64,000 nt of DNA from Pseudoduganella ginsengisoli. GTDB lineage: Bacteria; Pseudomonadota; Gammaproteobacteria; Burkholderiales; Burkholderiaceae_D. Within the stretch, counting starts at the first letter, position 1. Each line of letters begins with the position of its first letter. Under the pieces are notes generated by a model. The model was not told where the DNA came from and searched no databases. It saw only the letters and a program-made list of their open reading frames with translations. Shown here one piece after another: positions 7,351 to 17,160 of the stretch. The stretch is taken from positions 150,764 through 214,763 of the forward strand of contig NZ_WNLA01000009.1 in the NCBI RefSeq assembly GCF_009720865.1. The letters are read 5' to 3'. A program made the translations under genes and the position numbers.

Positions 7351-8562
7351 ATGCAGATTCCATCATTCGTATCATTCCGCTCCGCCAATGCGGGGCAACT
7401 GGCGGATGCCCTGCAGCATGCGCGCGATTATACGCTGGCGCTGTTCGACTGTTTCGTGCAGGCCGGCTACGACGCCACGGCCCGCGTGCCGCAGCTACGG
7501 TGCGTGAACCCGCCATTGTGGGAATTGGGCCACATCGCATGGTTTGCCGAATGGTTCGTGCTGCGCAAGGCCAGTTCCAGCCACCCGGCTGATGCCCGCA
7601 AAGGCCCGCTGCTGCGCAAGGGCGACGACTGGTTCGACGCCAATACCGTGCCCCATCCGATGCGCTGGAACCTGGACCTGCCCAGCACGGGCGCCGTGAA
7701 AATGTATTGCCATGAAGTGCTGGACCGGGTGCTGGACCAGTTGCTGAACGCGGCGGCGGACGGCTCGGCGCACGACGCCGCCCTGTATCCGTACCGGCTG
7801 GCGCTGGCGTATGAAGACATGCGGGGCGAAGCCATGCTGGCGGCCCTGCAAACCTTGGGCTTGCCCGCGCCGCCGGGCATGCCGAATGACGAATCGGCGT
7901 GGATCCAGCCATCGGAAATCCGGTTCCCCGGCGGCACCGTGCAGCTGGGCAGCCGCCAGGATGGCAGCTTCGTATTTGACAATGAACTGCATGCGTACCA
8001 GTGCTATGTGCCGGGATTTTCCATGGATGCGGCGCTGGTCACCAATGCGCAATTCGGCGATTTCGTGGCCGACGGCGGGTATGACAACAGCCGCTACTGG
8101 AGCCCGGCGGGCCGCGACTGGCTGCTGCGGCAAGAGCGCACGGCGCCGCGCTACTGGCAGCGCGATGGCGGCTATTGGCGCACGCAGCGCTTTGGCCGCC
8201 TGTGCACGCTGAACGGCGCGGAACCCGTGCGCCATGTGTCGCTGTTTGAAGCGCAAGCGTACTGCATGTGGGCGGAGCGGCGCTTGCCGACGGAAGCGGA
8301 GTGGGAATACGCGGCGCTGGCGGGCCACCCGGCGCTGCGCTGGGGGCGGCTGTGGGAATGGACGGCCACGCCGTTTGAACCCTATCCCGGCTTTGCCCCG
8401 GGACCGTACCGCGAATATTCGGCGCCGCATTTCGCCACGGACCAGGTATTGCGCGGCGCGTCCTTTGCCACGCCAGCGCGGCTCGCTTCCGCCAAATTCC
8501 GGCACTTCCAGTTGCCCGCAAGGGATGATATTTTTGTCGGCTTTCGCACTTGCCTGTATTAA
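7351..8562 (+). CDS. EgtB/SUMF1-type non-heme iron enzyme, SenA-like, with altered iron motif
   Basis: 403 aa from the ATG at 7351 (an in-frame GTG lies at 7339). An N-terminal DinB-like helical domain (about 15-165) is followed by a formylglycine-generating/EgtB catalytic domain (about 190-403) with RLPTEAEWEYAA, WGRLWEWTATPFEPYPGF, and C-terminal RDDIFVGFRTC. These, together with divergent selD, fit selenoneine synthase SenA, which joins a selenosugar to hercynine. The first iron-ligand His of the family is present (LWELGHIAWF, residue 61). The usual HxxxHxE motif reads AYEDMRGE: Tyr154 and Arg158 replace both His, codons TAT (7810) and CGG (7822). The enzyme may thus be inactive, bind metal differently, or be a divergent paralog. 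A SenB gene is not visible nearby. Confidence 0.72.
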   Translation: MQIPSFVSFRSANAGQLADALQHARDYTLALFDCFVQAGYDATARVPQLRCVNPPLWELGHIAWFAEWFVLRKASSSHPADARKGPLLRKGDDWFDANTVPHPMRWNLDLPSTGAVKMYCHEVLDRVLDQLLNAAADGSAHDAALYPYRLALAYEDMRGEAMLAALQTLGLPAPPGMPNDESAWIQPSEIRFPGGTVQLGSRQDGSFVFDNELHAYQCYVPGFSMDAALVTNAQFGDFVADGGYDNSRYWSPAGRDWLLRQERTAPRYWQRDGGYWRTQRFGRLCTLNGAEPVRHVSLFEAQAYCMWAERRLPTEAEWEYAALAGHPALRWGRLWEWTATPFEPYPGFAPGPYREYSAPHFATDQVLRGASFATPARLASAKFRHFQLPARDDIFVGFRTCLY

Positions 8563-8570
8563 CCCATCTG

Positions 8571-9851
8571 ATGAACATGAAAAAACTCGCCGCTGCACTT
8601 GCACTTTCCGCCATCTTCGTTGCCGCCGCCCATGCACAAGTGACTGTCAAAGCCATCAAAGCGGGGCGGCTCGTCGACGTGGCAGCCGGGACAGTGCTGA
8701 AAGACCAGTTGATCGTCATCACCGGCGAGCGCATTACGGCAGTCGGTCCCGCCAGTTCCACCAACGTGCCTGCCGGTGCGGAAGTCATTGATTTGTCTGC
8801 GCAGACCGTACTGCCAGGCTTGATCGATATGCACGTGCATTTGACGGATGATCCGATGCAGCAGGGCTATAGTGCGCTGGGCATTTCCGACGTCCGTTCG
8901 GCGCTGCATGGCGTGAAGGCGGCGCGGCTGACGCTGGACGCGGGATTTACCACCGTGCGCAACGTGGGGGCTTCCGGCTTTGGCGACGTGGCGCTGCGCG
9001 ACGCCATTAATGACGGCGACATTCCCGGCCCCCGTATGCGCACGGCTGGCTATGCCATCGGCATCCAGGGCGGCCACTGCGACAACAACCTGCTGCCCGC
9101 CGAATACAAGGTGAAAGGCCCGGGCGTGGCCGATGGCCCGTGGGAAGCGCGTGCCAAGGTGCGGGAAATGGCCAAGTATGGCGCGGACGTGATCAAGATG
9201 TGCGCGTCGGGCGGCGTGCTGTCAAAAGGCGACGAGCCGGGCGCGCAGCAATACACGCTGGAAGAAATGAAAGCCATCGTCGAAGAAGCGCATAAGCTGG
9301 GCCGCAGGGTGGCAGCGCATGCCCATGGCGCCAGCAGTATCCGCGACGCGATCCTGGCCGGCGTGGATTCCGTCGAACATGCCAGCATGATCGATGACGA
9401 AGGCATCAAGCTGGCGCGCGACAAGGGCACCTGGCTGGTGATGGACATTTATAACGATGACTTCATCCTGCAAGAGGGAGAGAAGGCAGGCATGCTGCCG
9501 GAAGCCATTGAAAAGGAGCGGGCGGTGGGCCAGCTGCAGCGCGATAACTTCAAAAAGGCCGTGAAGGGCGGCGCGAAAATCGCGTTTGGCACGGACGCCG
9601 GCGTGTATCCCCATGGCGACAATGCCAGGCAATTCTTTTACATGACCAAGTACGGCATGACGCCGATGCAGGCGATCCAGGCCGCCACCATCCATGCGGC
9701 GGATTTGCTGGGCTGGAAGGACCGGGTTGGCTCGCTGGCCGCCGGTAAATATGCGGATATCATTGCTGTCGATGGCGACCCGGCTGCCGACGCCGCGCTG
9801 CTGACCAAGGTCCGCTTCGTGATGAAGGGCGGGGTGGTGGTACGCCGATGA
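8571..9851 (+). CDS. Exported metal-dependent amidohydrolase
   Basis: 426 aa with a Sec signal peptide (MNMKKLAAALALSAIFVAAAHA). The amidohydrolase-superfamily order of motifs is complete: composite beta domain IKAGRLVDVAAG, metal-binding PGLIDMHVHL, a Lys in GADVIKMCASGGV, His residues in VAAHAHG and SVEHASMI, the acid in IAFGTDAGVYPHGDN, and the ending KYADIIAVDGDP. This is the imidazolonepropionase/Xaa-Pro dipeptidase-like group; several exported members hydrolyse N-acyl or prolyl dipeptides, but the substrate is not determined. It begins nine bases after the SenA-like gene and its stop overlaps the next gene by four bases (ATGA), so the three genes probably form one transcript. The ATG at 8571 is preferred over a TTG at 8550. 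Confidence 0.86.
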   Translation: MNMKKLAAALALSAIFVAAAHAQVTVKAIKAGRLVDVAAGTVLKDQLIVITGERITAVGPASSTNVPAGAEVIDLSAQTVLPGLIDMHVHLTDDPMQQGYSALGISDVRSALHGVKAARLTLDAGFTTVRNVGASGFGDVALRDAINDGDIPGPRMRTAGYAIGIQGGHCDNNLLPAEYKVKGPGVADGPWEARAKVREMAKYGADVIKMCASGGVLSKGDEPGAQQYTLEEMKAIVEEAHKLGRRVAAHAHGASSIRDAILAGVDSVEHASMIDDEGIKLARDKGTWLVMDIYNDDFILQEGEKAGMLPEAIEKERAVGQLQRDNFKKAVKGGAKIAFGTDAGVYPHGDNARQFFYMTKYGMTPMQAIQAATIHAADLLGWKDRVGSLAAGKYADIIAVDGDPAADAALLTKVRFVMKGGVVVRR

Positions 9852-11674
9852 AAAACACACTGAAATGGTTGTTGACGGTGACCATGGCCCTGCTATTGCT
9901 GGCCGTGCTGCTGGTCACCCACACATCTTATTTCAAGCCGCTGCGGCTGGACTGGTTTTATATGCGCACGTTTGCCCTGTTTGCGCTGGAAAGCCCGGAA
10001 ATGCTGTCATCGATGCGCTTGCTGCCGCCCATGCTGGACTTTTATGGCAGCCGCCTTGACGACGTCTCCGTCGACCATGACGCGAAGATGATGCGGCGCA
10101 TGAAGGAAGACCTGGTCACGCTGGACAGCTATGACCGGGCAGGACTGGACCGCGACGGCAAACTGTCGTACGACACGCTGCATTACTACATGCGCATCCA
10201 GGCTGAGGGTGAACCGTATCTGTACCATGCGTTGCCGTTGAACCAGATGGCCGGCATGCAGGTGACGCTGCCGGAATTCATGGTGCAGGTGCACCAGATC
10301 GGCACGCGCGGCGAAGGGGAAGACTATGTGGCGCGCCTGGAACTGTTCCCCCGCAAGTTCGCGCAATTGCTGGACAAGGCGAAATACAGCGAAGCCAAAG
10401 GCATTTATCCGCCCCGGTTCATGGTCGATAAAGTGCTGAAGCAAATGAGCGACTTCGTGGCTGTGCCGCCGCAGCAAAATACCCTGTATGTGAACATGCG
10501 GGAAAAGCTGGCCAGGATACCGGCCAGTGCGATGGATGATGCGAGCCGCCAGAAAGTGCTGGCGCGCACTGCCGATGCATTGGCCAACCGCGTCTATCCG
10601 GCCTACGGCAGCCTGATTGCCCACTTCAGGGAATTGCAGGGCAAGGTCAAGGAAAGCCAGGGCGCGTGGAGCATGCCGGATGGCGATGCGTATTATGCGT
10701 GGGCTGTGCGCATGCACACGACGACGCGCATGACGCCGCAGCAAATTCATGCGTTGGGCTTGTCGGAAGTGGCCCGTGTCGGGGCCGAGATGGACGTCAT
10801 CCTGCGCCAGCAGGGGCTGACGGAAGGCAGTATCGGCAAGCGCGTGCAGCAGCTGGCGTCGAACCCGGAACAAAAGTATCCCAGCACGGAAGAGGGCAAG
10901 AAAGCCATGCTGACGCAGTACCAGGCCATCCTTGATGAAATCAATGAAGGCGTGGATTCCGCGTTTGAAATCCGCCCGAAGCTGGGCGTCGAAGTGCGGC
11001 AGGTGCCGCCGGAATCGCAGGATGCGGCGCCGGGCGCGTATTACATGCCGGGCGCGTTTGACGGTTCCCGCCCCGGCATTTTTTACGCGAATATGCGGGC
11101 GCCGGGCGAAACACCGAAGTTCGCCATGCGCACGCTGGCATACCACGAAGGCATTCCCGGCCACCATTTCCAGATCCAGATTGCGCAGGAATTGCAGGGC
11201 GTGCCGTTCTTCCGCAAGGTGATTCCATTTACGGCGTACCAGGAAGGGTGGGCGCTGTATGCGGAACGGCTGGCCAGCGAACTGGGGTTCCAGAAAACGC
11301 CCATGGATAACCTGGGCCGCCTGCGCGATGAAATGCTGCGCGCCACGCGGCTGGTGGTCGATTCCGGCATCCACTACAAGCACTGGACGCGGGAACAGGC
11401 CATTGCGTACATGATGGATAACACGGGCATGGCGGAAGGCGATGTGATAGCGGAAGTGGAGCGCTATTTTGTCGACCCGGGACAGGCGCTGGCCTACAAA
11501 GTCGGCATGCTGAAAATCCTCGCGCTGCGCGAACAGGCGCGCGAAGAGCTGGGTGTGAAATTCGACTTAAAGCAGTTCCACAATGAAGTGCTGTCGCACG
11601 GGGCGCTGCCGCTGACGGTGCTGGAACGGCTGATCAACGAGTGGATCGCGCTGAAAAAGCGGGGGGATGCGTAG
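9848..11674 (+). CDS. DUF885 family protein, membrane-anchored putative metalloprotease
   Basis: 608 aa. Residues 5-30 form one hydrophobic helix (LKWLLTVTMALLLLAVLLV) that could be an uncleaved anchor facing the periplasm. The body matches DUF885 in length and in the conserved TLAYHEGIPGHHFQIQIAQEL segment, whose His-Glu and His-His residues resemble a zinc site, followed by YQEGWALYAERLASELGF. The family is thought to be peptidase-like; biochemical role is not settled. The start codon overlaps the amidohydrolase stop, suggesting coupled translation and perhaps joint periplasmic peptide breakdown. Its TAG stop is supplied by a palindromic repeat shared with the convergent LysR gene. Confidence 0.85.
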   Translation: MKNTLKWLLTVTMALLLLAVLLVTHTSYFKPLRLDWFYMRTFALFALESPEMLSSMRLLPPMLDFYGSRLDDVSVDHDAKMMRRMKEDLVTLDSYDRAGLDRDGKLSYDTLHYYMRIQAEGEPYLYHALPLNQMAGMQVTLPEFMVQVHQIGTRGEGEDYVARLELFPRKFAQLLDKAKYSEAKGIYPPRFMVDKVLKQMSDFVAVPPQQNTLYVNMREKLARIPASAMDDASRQKVLARTADALANRVYPAYGSLIAHFRELQGKVKESQGAWSMPDGDAYYAWAVRMHTTTRMTPQQIHALGLSEVARVGAEMDVILRQQGLTEGSIGKRVQQLASNPEQKYPSTEEGKKAMLTQYQAILDEINEGVDSAFEIRPKLGVEVRQVPPESQDAAPGAYYMPGAFDGSRPGIFYANMRAPGETPKFAMRTLAYHEGIPGHHFQIQIAQELQGVPFFRKVIPFTAYQEGWALYAERLASELGFQKTPMDNLGRLRDEMLRATRLVVDSGIHYKHWTREQAIAYMMDNTGMAEGDVIAEVERYFVDPGQALAYKVGMLKILALREQAREELGVKFDLKQFHNEVLSHGALPLTVLERLINEWIALKKRGDA

Positions 11675-11714
11675 GGCGGGTTTGACTCGGCGTTCCCGTA
11701 AAATCCGCCCTACG
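11670..11714. repeat. GGCGG-type palindromic repeat between convergent genes
   Basis: CGTAGGGCGG at the left pairs with CCGCCCTACG at the right. The stop codons of both flanking convergent genes (TAG of the DUF885 gene, TAG of the LysR gene) lie inside the two arms. It is the smallest copy of an element seen again at 14.19, 21.49 and 50.53 kb, always between convergent genes. It is likely a REP-like element acting as a bidirectional terminator. Confidence 0.7.
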
Positions 11715-12669
11715 GATTAGGCAGCCCGTTGAAGCTTGCGTTATCGGTTGCCTGCAGAACGCTGCGGATAGTCCCCAGCCGCAGTGAATGGCGGTGCCAG
11801 TACGCGCTGTAATCGCCCAGCGACAGCATCGATGTCGTGTGGATTTTCTTGATGCGGTCATCGGCCACCACGTGCTTGAACACGGAACTGGGCAGCATGG
11901 CCAGGCAATCCGTGTTGCACAAGGTGGCGACCGTCACCAATGCCGACGTGGTGCGCAGCTTCACCGTGGGCGGCGGGCAGCTGCTGTCCGCGAACCAGTC
12001 CGACAGCAGCGCGGCCAGCGGCGCCTTGGGTTCGTAGCTGATCCACGGGTAGCCTGCCAGGTCGGCGCACGTGTATTTTTCGCCGGAATGCAATGGGTGG
12101 TGGGCGCCTGCGGCAATGCAAATGGGCTCCGTTGCCAGTTCGCGGCAATCGAGTTCCGGCTGGCCTGCCGCCAGGCCGGAGCGGGCAAACACGAGATCCA
12201 GTTCGCCGGACTGCAATTTCAGCATCAATTCCGCGGACGTGCCTTCCTGCGCTTCGACCAGCAAATTTTCACGCGCGTCACAGGCGCGGCTCACCACGCC
12301 GCAAAACGCCCCGGTGACGGCGCCCATGATCAAGCCGATGCGCAGGATTTCCTGGCGCTGGTGTTCGATCGCATCGAGTTCATATTTCATGCGCCGCACG
12401 GACCCGATGATGCTTTGCGCGTGGTTGATGGCGCAGCGTCCCGCCGCCGTGGGCGTCAAGCCGCTGTGCGTGCGCTCGAATAACTGCGTGCCCAGCGCAC
12501 CTTCCATTTCCAGCAGCGATTTGCTGGCGGCCGGCTGCGTGACGGCCAGTTCGTCCGCCGCCTTGCGCAAGGAACCATGATTGCCCAGTGCGACCAGCAG
12601 CATGAATTGCTTGATCCGCAAGGACGACAGGGCCGAGCGGGGTACGTAATTGGAAGCGGATTCGGACAC
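11710..12669 (-). CDS. LysR-family transcriptional regulator
   Basis: 319 aa. The N-terminal winged HTH (about 17-75: LRIKQFMLLVALGNHGSLRKAADELAVTQPAASKSLLEME) is followed by a LysR substrate-binding domain (about 105-305). It is divergent from the semialdehyde dehydrogenase gene with a 100-base shared promoter region, so control of that gene and of itself is the most likely role. In several proteobacteria LysR-type regulators of this layout control sugar-acid or galactarate/arabinose breakdown; that link is inference. The stop codon falls within the palindromic repeat. Confidence 0.88.
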   Translation of the reverse strand: MSESASNYVPRSALSSLRIKQFMLLVALGNHGSLRKAADELAVTQPAASKSLLEMEGALGTQLFERTHSGLTPTAAGRCAINHAQSIIGSVRRMKYELDAIEHQRQEILRIGLIMGAVTGAFCGVVSRACDARENLLVEAQEGTSAELMLKLQSGELDLVFARSGLAAGQPELDCRELATEPICIAAGAHHPLHSGEKYTCADLAGYPWISYEPKAPLAALLSDWFADSSCPPPTVKLRTTSALVTVATLCNTDCLAMLPSSVFKHVVADDRIKKIHTTSMLSLGDYSAYWHRHSLRLGTIRSVLQATDNASFNGLPNP

Positions 12670-12769
12670 GGTTATAGGGTGATGAAAAGTTTTCGATTCC
12701 GGTAATGGTACGCCGTGGCTACCATTTCTGCACAGTCGTTACTTAGTTGCTTATTAATCAGGAGAGCTT

Positions 12770-14185
12770 GTGAACATGTTGGATTCCACTCCGGCCCAAA
12801 TCAATGGGGCCGTTACCGCCGCTTCCCGAACCGCTGACGCGTGGGCGCAATCGTCGGCCGCCCAGCGCGCCGCACTGCTGCGCGGGCTGGCCGATGCGTT
12901 GCAGGGGCAGCGCGAAACGCTGGTTCGCATCGCCAGTGAAGAGACGTCGCTGCCGCTGCCGCGCCTGAACGGGGAAATGGACCGCACGGTTTTCCAGTTG
13001 CAGGGGTTTGCCGAACAAGTGACTGCGGGCCGCCCGTTCGCTGTGACGGAAGATGCCGCCGAGGCAGGGGCGCCGCCGCAAGGCCGTCCGCGGCTGACGC
13101 GTGTACAGGTGCCGCTGGGTCCCGTCGCCATGTTCTCGGCCAGTAATTTCCCGTTTGCGTTTTCCGTGCTGGGCGGCGATACGGCGTCCGCGCTGGCGGC
13201 CGGCTGCCCGGTGGTGGTGAAGGCGCATCCGGGCCATCCGCGCCTGTCGCGCGCCGTGCATGAACTGGCGCAGGGCGTGCTGGCGCAGCAAGAACTGCCT
13301 GCCGGGCTGATTGGCATGGTGGAAGGCGCGGGCATCGACGTCGGCGTGTCGCTGGTGCAGCATCCGTCCATTGCCGCTGTGGCCTTTACCGGTTCGTTCA
13401 AAGGCGGCTACGCACTGTGGCAGCAGGCTAATGCGCGTCCGCGTCCGATTCCGTTCTTTGGCGAGCTGGGTTCGATCAATCCCGTGGTGATCCTGCCTTC
13501 CGCGCTGGCCGGGCAGGCTGCGGAAAAGGCCGCCGCGCTGGCTGACTCGATGGCGTTTTCCAGTGGCCAGGTGTGCACCAGCCCTGGCGTGATCGTGCTG
13601 TTTGACGGCGCCGATGCGGATGCATTTGAAACAGCGCTGCGCGACGCGCTGGCTGCTAAGACCCTGCATCCGATGCTGACAGCGGGCATGAAGCGCAATT
13701 TCGATGCGGGCGTGGCGCGCGTCGTTGGCACGCCGGGTGTCGAGGTGGTGCTGGCTGGTGCGGACGCGGGAAGCGATATGGATGCCCCGAAACCGCTGGT
13801 GGCGCGTACTTCCGCGGCGAATTTCATTGCGCGGCATACGTTGCAGGAAGAAGTGTTTGGCCCGGCCTGCGTGCTGGTGCGCGTTGCGTCGGCCGATGAC
13901 GTGGTGGCTGTTTTGAACGCCGTTGGCGGCAGTTTGACGGTGACCTTGTTGGGCGCGGAACAGGCGTCCGATGATGCGCGCCGGATTGCCCGTGCAGCGC
14001 AGGGCATTGCGGGGCGGGTGCTGTTCAGCGGTGTGCCGACCGGTGTTGCGGTGGCTTCTGCCCAGGTGCACGGCGGACCGTGGCCTGCTTCGACGCAGCC
14101 GGCTTCGACTTCGGTGGGGTATGCGGCGATGGAGCGCTTCTTGCGGCCGGTGGCGTTGCAGGATGCCCCGGCGTGGCTGATGTAA
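12770..14185 (+). CDS. Aldehyde dehydrogenase (NADP+), 2,5-dioxovalerate (alpha-ketoglutarate semialdehyde) type
   Basis: 471 aa from GTG 12770, which has AGGAGA five bases upstream; an ATG six bases later is the alternative. ALDH fold with cofactor motifs FSASNFPFAFSVLGGDTASALAAGCPVVVKAHPGHP, the catalytic Glu in FFGELGSINPV and catalytic Cys in SSGQVCTSPG. The early Ser-Asn-Phe-Pro-Phe-Ala-Phe and the tail VGYAAMERFLRPVALQDAP are typical of the alpha-ketoglutaric semialdehyde dehydrogenases that finish pentose and hexarate/hydroxyproline breakdown by making 2-oxoglutarate. No dehydratase partner is in the window. Regulation by the divergent LysR is likely. Confidence 0.87.
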   Translation: MNMLDSTPAQINGAVTAASRTADAWAQSSAAQRAALLRGLADALQGQRETLVRIASEETSLPLPRLNGEMDRTVFQLQGFAEQVTAGRPFAVTEDAAEAGAPPQGRPRLTRVQVPLGPVAMFSASNFPFAFSVLGGDTASALAAGCPVVVKAHPGHPRLSRAVHELAQGVLAQQELPAGLIGMVEGAGIDVGVSLVQHPSIAAVAFTGSFKGGYALWQQANARPRPIPFFGELGSINPVVILPSALAGQAAEKAAALADSMAFSSGQVCTSPGVIVLFDGADADAFETALRDALAAKTLHPMLTAGMKRNFDAGVARVVGTPGVEVVLAGADAGSDMDAPKPLVARTSAANFIARHTLQEEVFGPACVLVRVASADDVVAVLNAVGGSLTVTLLGAEQASDDARRIARAAQGIAGRVLFSGVPTGVAVASAQVHGGPWPASTQPASTSVGYAAMERFLRPVALQDAPAWLM

Positions 14186-14264
14186 CGTAGGGCGGATTTT
14201 ACAAATCCGCCAAGCGTGCGCCAACGCGGCGCAAGCATGGCGGGTTCGTAGAACCCGCCCTACG
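14186..14264. repeat. Compound GGCGG palindromic repeat (BIME-like)
   Basis: Outer arms CGTAGGGCGG and CCGCCCTACG enclose three nested palindromes: GGCGGATTT/AAATCCGCC, TGCGCC/GGCGCA and GGCGGGTT/AACCCGCC. It fills the whole gap between the convergent dehydrogenase and malic enzyme genes. Likely bidirectional terminator of the same family as the copies at 11.67 and 21.49 kb. Confidence 0.7.
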
Positions 14265-14268
14265 AAAA

Positions 14269-15501
<1,233 letters not shown>

Positions 15502-15655
15502 TCCGGTGTTCCTTTATCAAATGCGAAAAACGCCCGCCCGAGCATAGCCGGGGCAGGCGTGGTGATGACTTGTCAGGGCCTGTATCTCATATATCAATAG
15601 TAGTTGCGGAGGCCAGGCCCTTGCAGCTTGTGGATTTTACTTACGCTGACAGCAA

Positions 15656-16942
15656 TCAAGGATACAGGCCGCGTACTTCGCGGGCTTGCAGCACCCGGGT
15701 GCACGCCAGGATAAAGGTGGCGGTCCGCAGGGTGACGTTCTTTTCCTGGGCCACTTCCCATACGGATTTGAATGCGTCTTGCATAATGCGAGTCAGTCGG
15801 GCATTGATTTCATCTTCGCTCCAGAAGAACGACGAGAAGTCTTGTACCCATTCAAAATACGATACAGTCACGCCACCGGCGTTCGCCAGCACGTCCGGCA
15901 CCACCAGCACGTCTTTGTCGGCCAGGATGTCGTCGGCTTCCGGCGTGGTCGGGCCGTTTGCACCTTCCAGGATAATTTTGGTGCGGAGTTGCTGGGCTAC
16001 AGCAGCGGTAATTTGCTGTTCCAGCGCGGCAGGAATCAGGATGTCCGATTCGATGCCCCAGAATGCGTCACGTTCCATGAACTGTTCCACACCCGGGAAA
16101 CCTTTGACGCCGCCCACTTCTGCAACATGTTTGTGCAATTGTGCAACATCAAGGCCACCAGAGTGTACCACGGTCCCGGTGTGGTCTTGTACTGCGATAA
16201 CTTTGGCACCGGCGTTGGCAAACATCGTGGCTGCCACGCCGCCCACGTTGCCGAAGCCCTGGATGGCGACACGGGCGCCTTCGATCTTCACGCCGCGCTT
16301 GGCTGCAGCTTCCACGCCGGCCACGAACACGCCGCGGCCCGTTGCTTCACGGCGGCCCAGCGAACCACCCATCGAGATCGGCTTGCCGGTCACGACGCCA
16401 GTGGACAGGTTGCCTTCGATCATGGCGTACGAGTCCATCATCCACGCCATCACTTGTTCGTTGGTGTTGACGTCCGGTGCAGGAATGTCCTTGGTTGGGC
16501 CGATGATCAGCGAAATTTCGCTGGTGTAGCGGCGGGTCAGGCGCTGCAGTTCGCCTTTCGACAGGGTTTTAGGATCAACGCGGATACCGCCCTTGGCGCC
16601 GCCGTATGGCACGTTCACGGCGGCGTTTTTCACGGTCATCCAGGCCGACAGGGCCATCACTTCGGACAAGGTCACGTCCTGGTGGAAGCGCACGCCGCCT
16701 TTGCCTGGGCCGCGGGACATGTTGTGCTGCACGCGGTAGCCTTCGTAGTGGGCAATGGTGCCGTCATCGCGCTCGATCGGCACGTCCACCACCAGGATGC
16801 GCTTTGGACGCTTCAGCGTTTCGACCCAGCGCGATAGCGAACCCAGGTGCGGGGTCACGCGGTCGATCTGTTTCAGGTACTGGCCCCATGGGCCCAGGTC
16901 TTCTGCATTGAGGTAGGAAGGCAGTGCGTGCTGAGTAGTCAT
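15656..16942 (-). CDS. gdhA: Glutamate dehydrogenase (Glu/Leu/Phe/Val dehydrogenase family)
   Basis: Reversible oxidative deamination of glutamate to 2-oxoglutarate in the cytosol. 428 aa. The substrate-binding segment [17 protein letters not shown], the catalytic Lys in [14 protein letters not shown] and the Rossmann motif [14 protein letters not shown] are intact, and the [16 protein letters not shown] block is typical of the hexameric GDH group. Length fits the 420-430 aa NAD/NADP enzymes of betaproteobacteria. The 5' region holds several inverted repeats and is followed by a HypT-like LysR gene on the same strand, suggesting dedicated regulation. Confidence 0.95.
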   Translation of the reverse strand: MTTQHALPSYLNAEDLGPWGQYLKQIDRVTPHLGSLSRWVETLKRPKRILVVDVPIERDDGTIAHYEGYRVQHNMSRGPGKGGVRFHQDVTLSEVMALSAWMTVKNAAVNVPYGGAKGGIRVDPKTLSKGELQRLTRRYTSEISLIIGPTKDIPAPDVNTNEQVMAWMMDSYAMIEGNLSTGVVTGKPISMGGSLGRREATGRGVFVAGVEAAAKRGVKIEGARVAIQGFGNVGGVAATMFANAGAKVIAVQDHTGTVVHSGGLDVAQLHKHVAEVGGVKGFPGVEQFMERDAFWGIESDILIPAALEQQITAAVAQQLRTKIILEGANGPTTPEADDILADKDVLVVPDVLANAGGVTVSYFEWVQDFSSFFWSEDEINARLTRIMQDAFKSVWEVAQEKNVTLRTATFILACTRVLQAREVRGLYP

Positions 16943-17025
16943 TCGATTCGCTCCTGAGGTTATATGTATGGGCTTATGGCCCGTGCGCTGGTGCGCTGTA
17001 TTCAGTGAGCGAATCTTAGGCTAGT

Positions 17026-17122
17026 GCACCAAACTGGTGCCAATGCTGAGTGCGCATCCAGCTATGCATTTTTTGCATAGTTTGCCATCGTCATTTCGCC
17101 ACGTTATGCAAAAAAAGCATAG
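17026..17122. promoter_or_regulatory. Inverted-repeat cluster upstream of gdhA
   Basis: Three palindromes lie between gdhA and the LysR gene: GCACCA-AAC-TGGTGC at 17026-17040, CTATGCATTTTTTGCATAG at 17062-17080 and TATGCAAAAAAAGCATA at 17105-17121. The latter two share the TATGC/GCATA arms with A/T loops and are 43 bases (about four helical turns) apart, as expected for paired sites of a dimeric or tetrameric regulator such as the adjacent LysR protein. The assignment is inferred. Confidence 0.5.
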
Positions 17123-17160
17123 GTGTCGGCATAACGTTAAATCGTTGATTTTTATCAAGG

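Noticed and set aside
12758..14224. Long minus-strand open frame opposite the semialdehyde dehydrogenase
   Set aside because: Arg/His-rich shadow of a clear ALDH gene.
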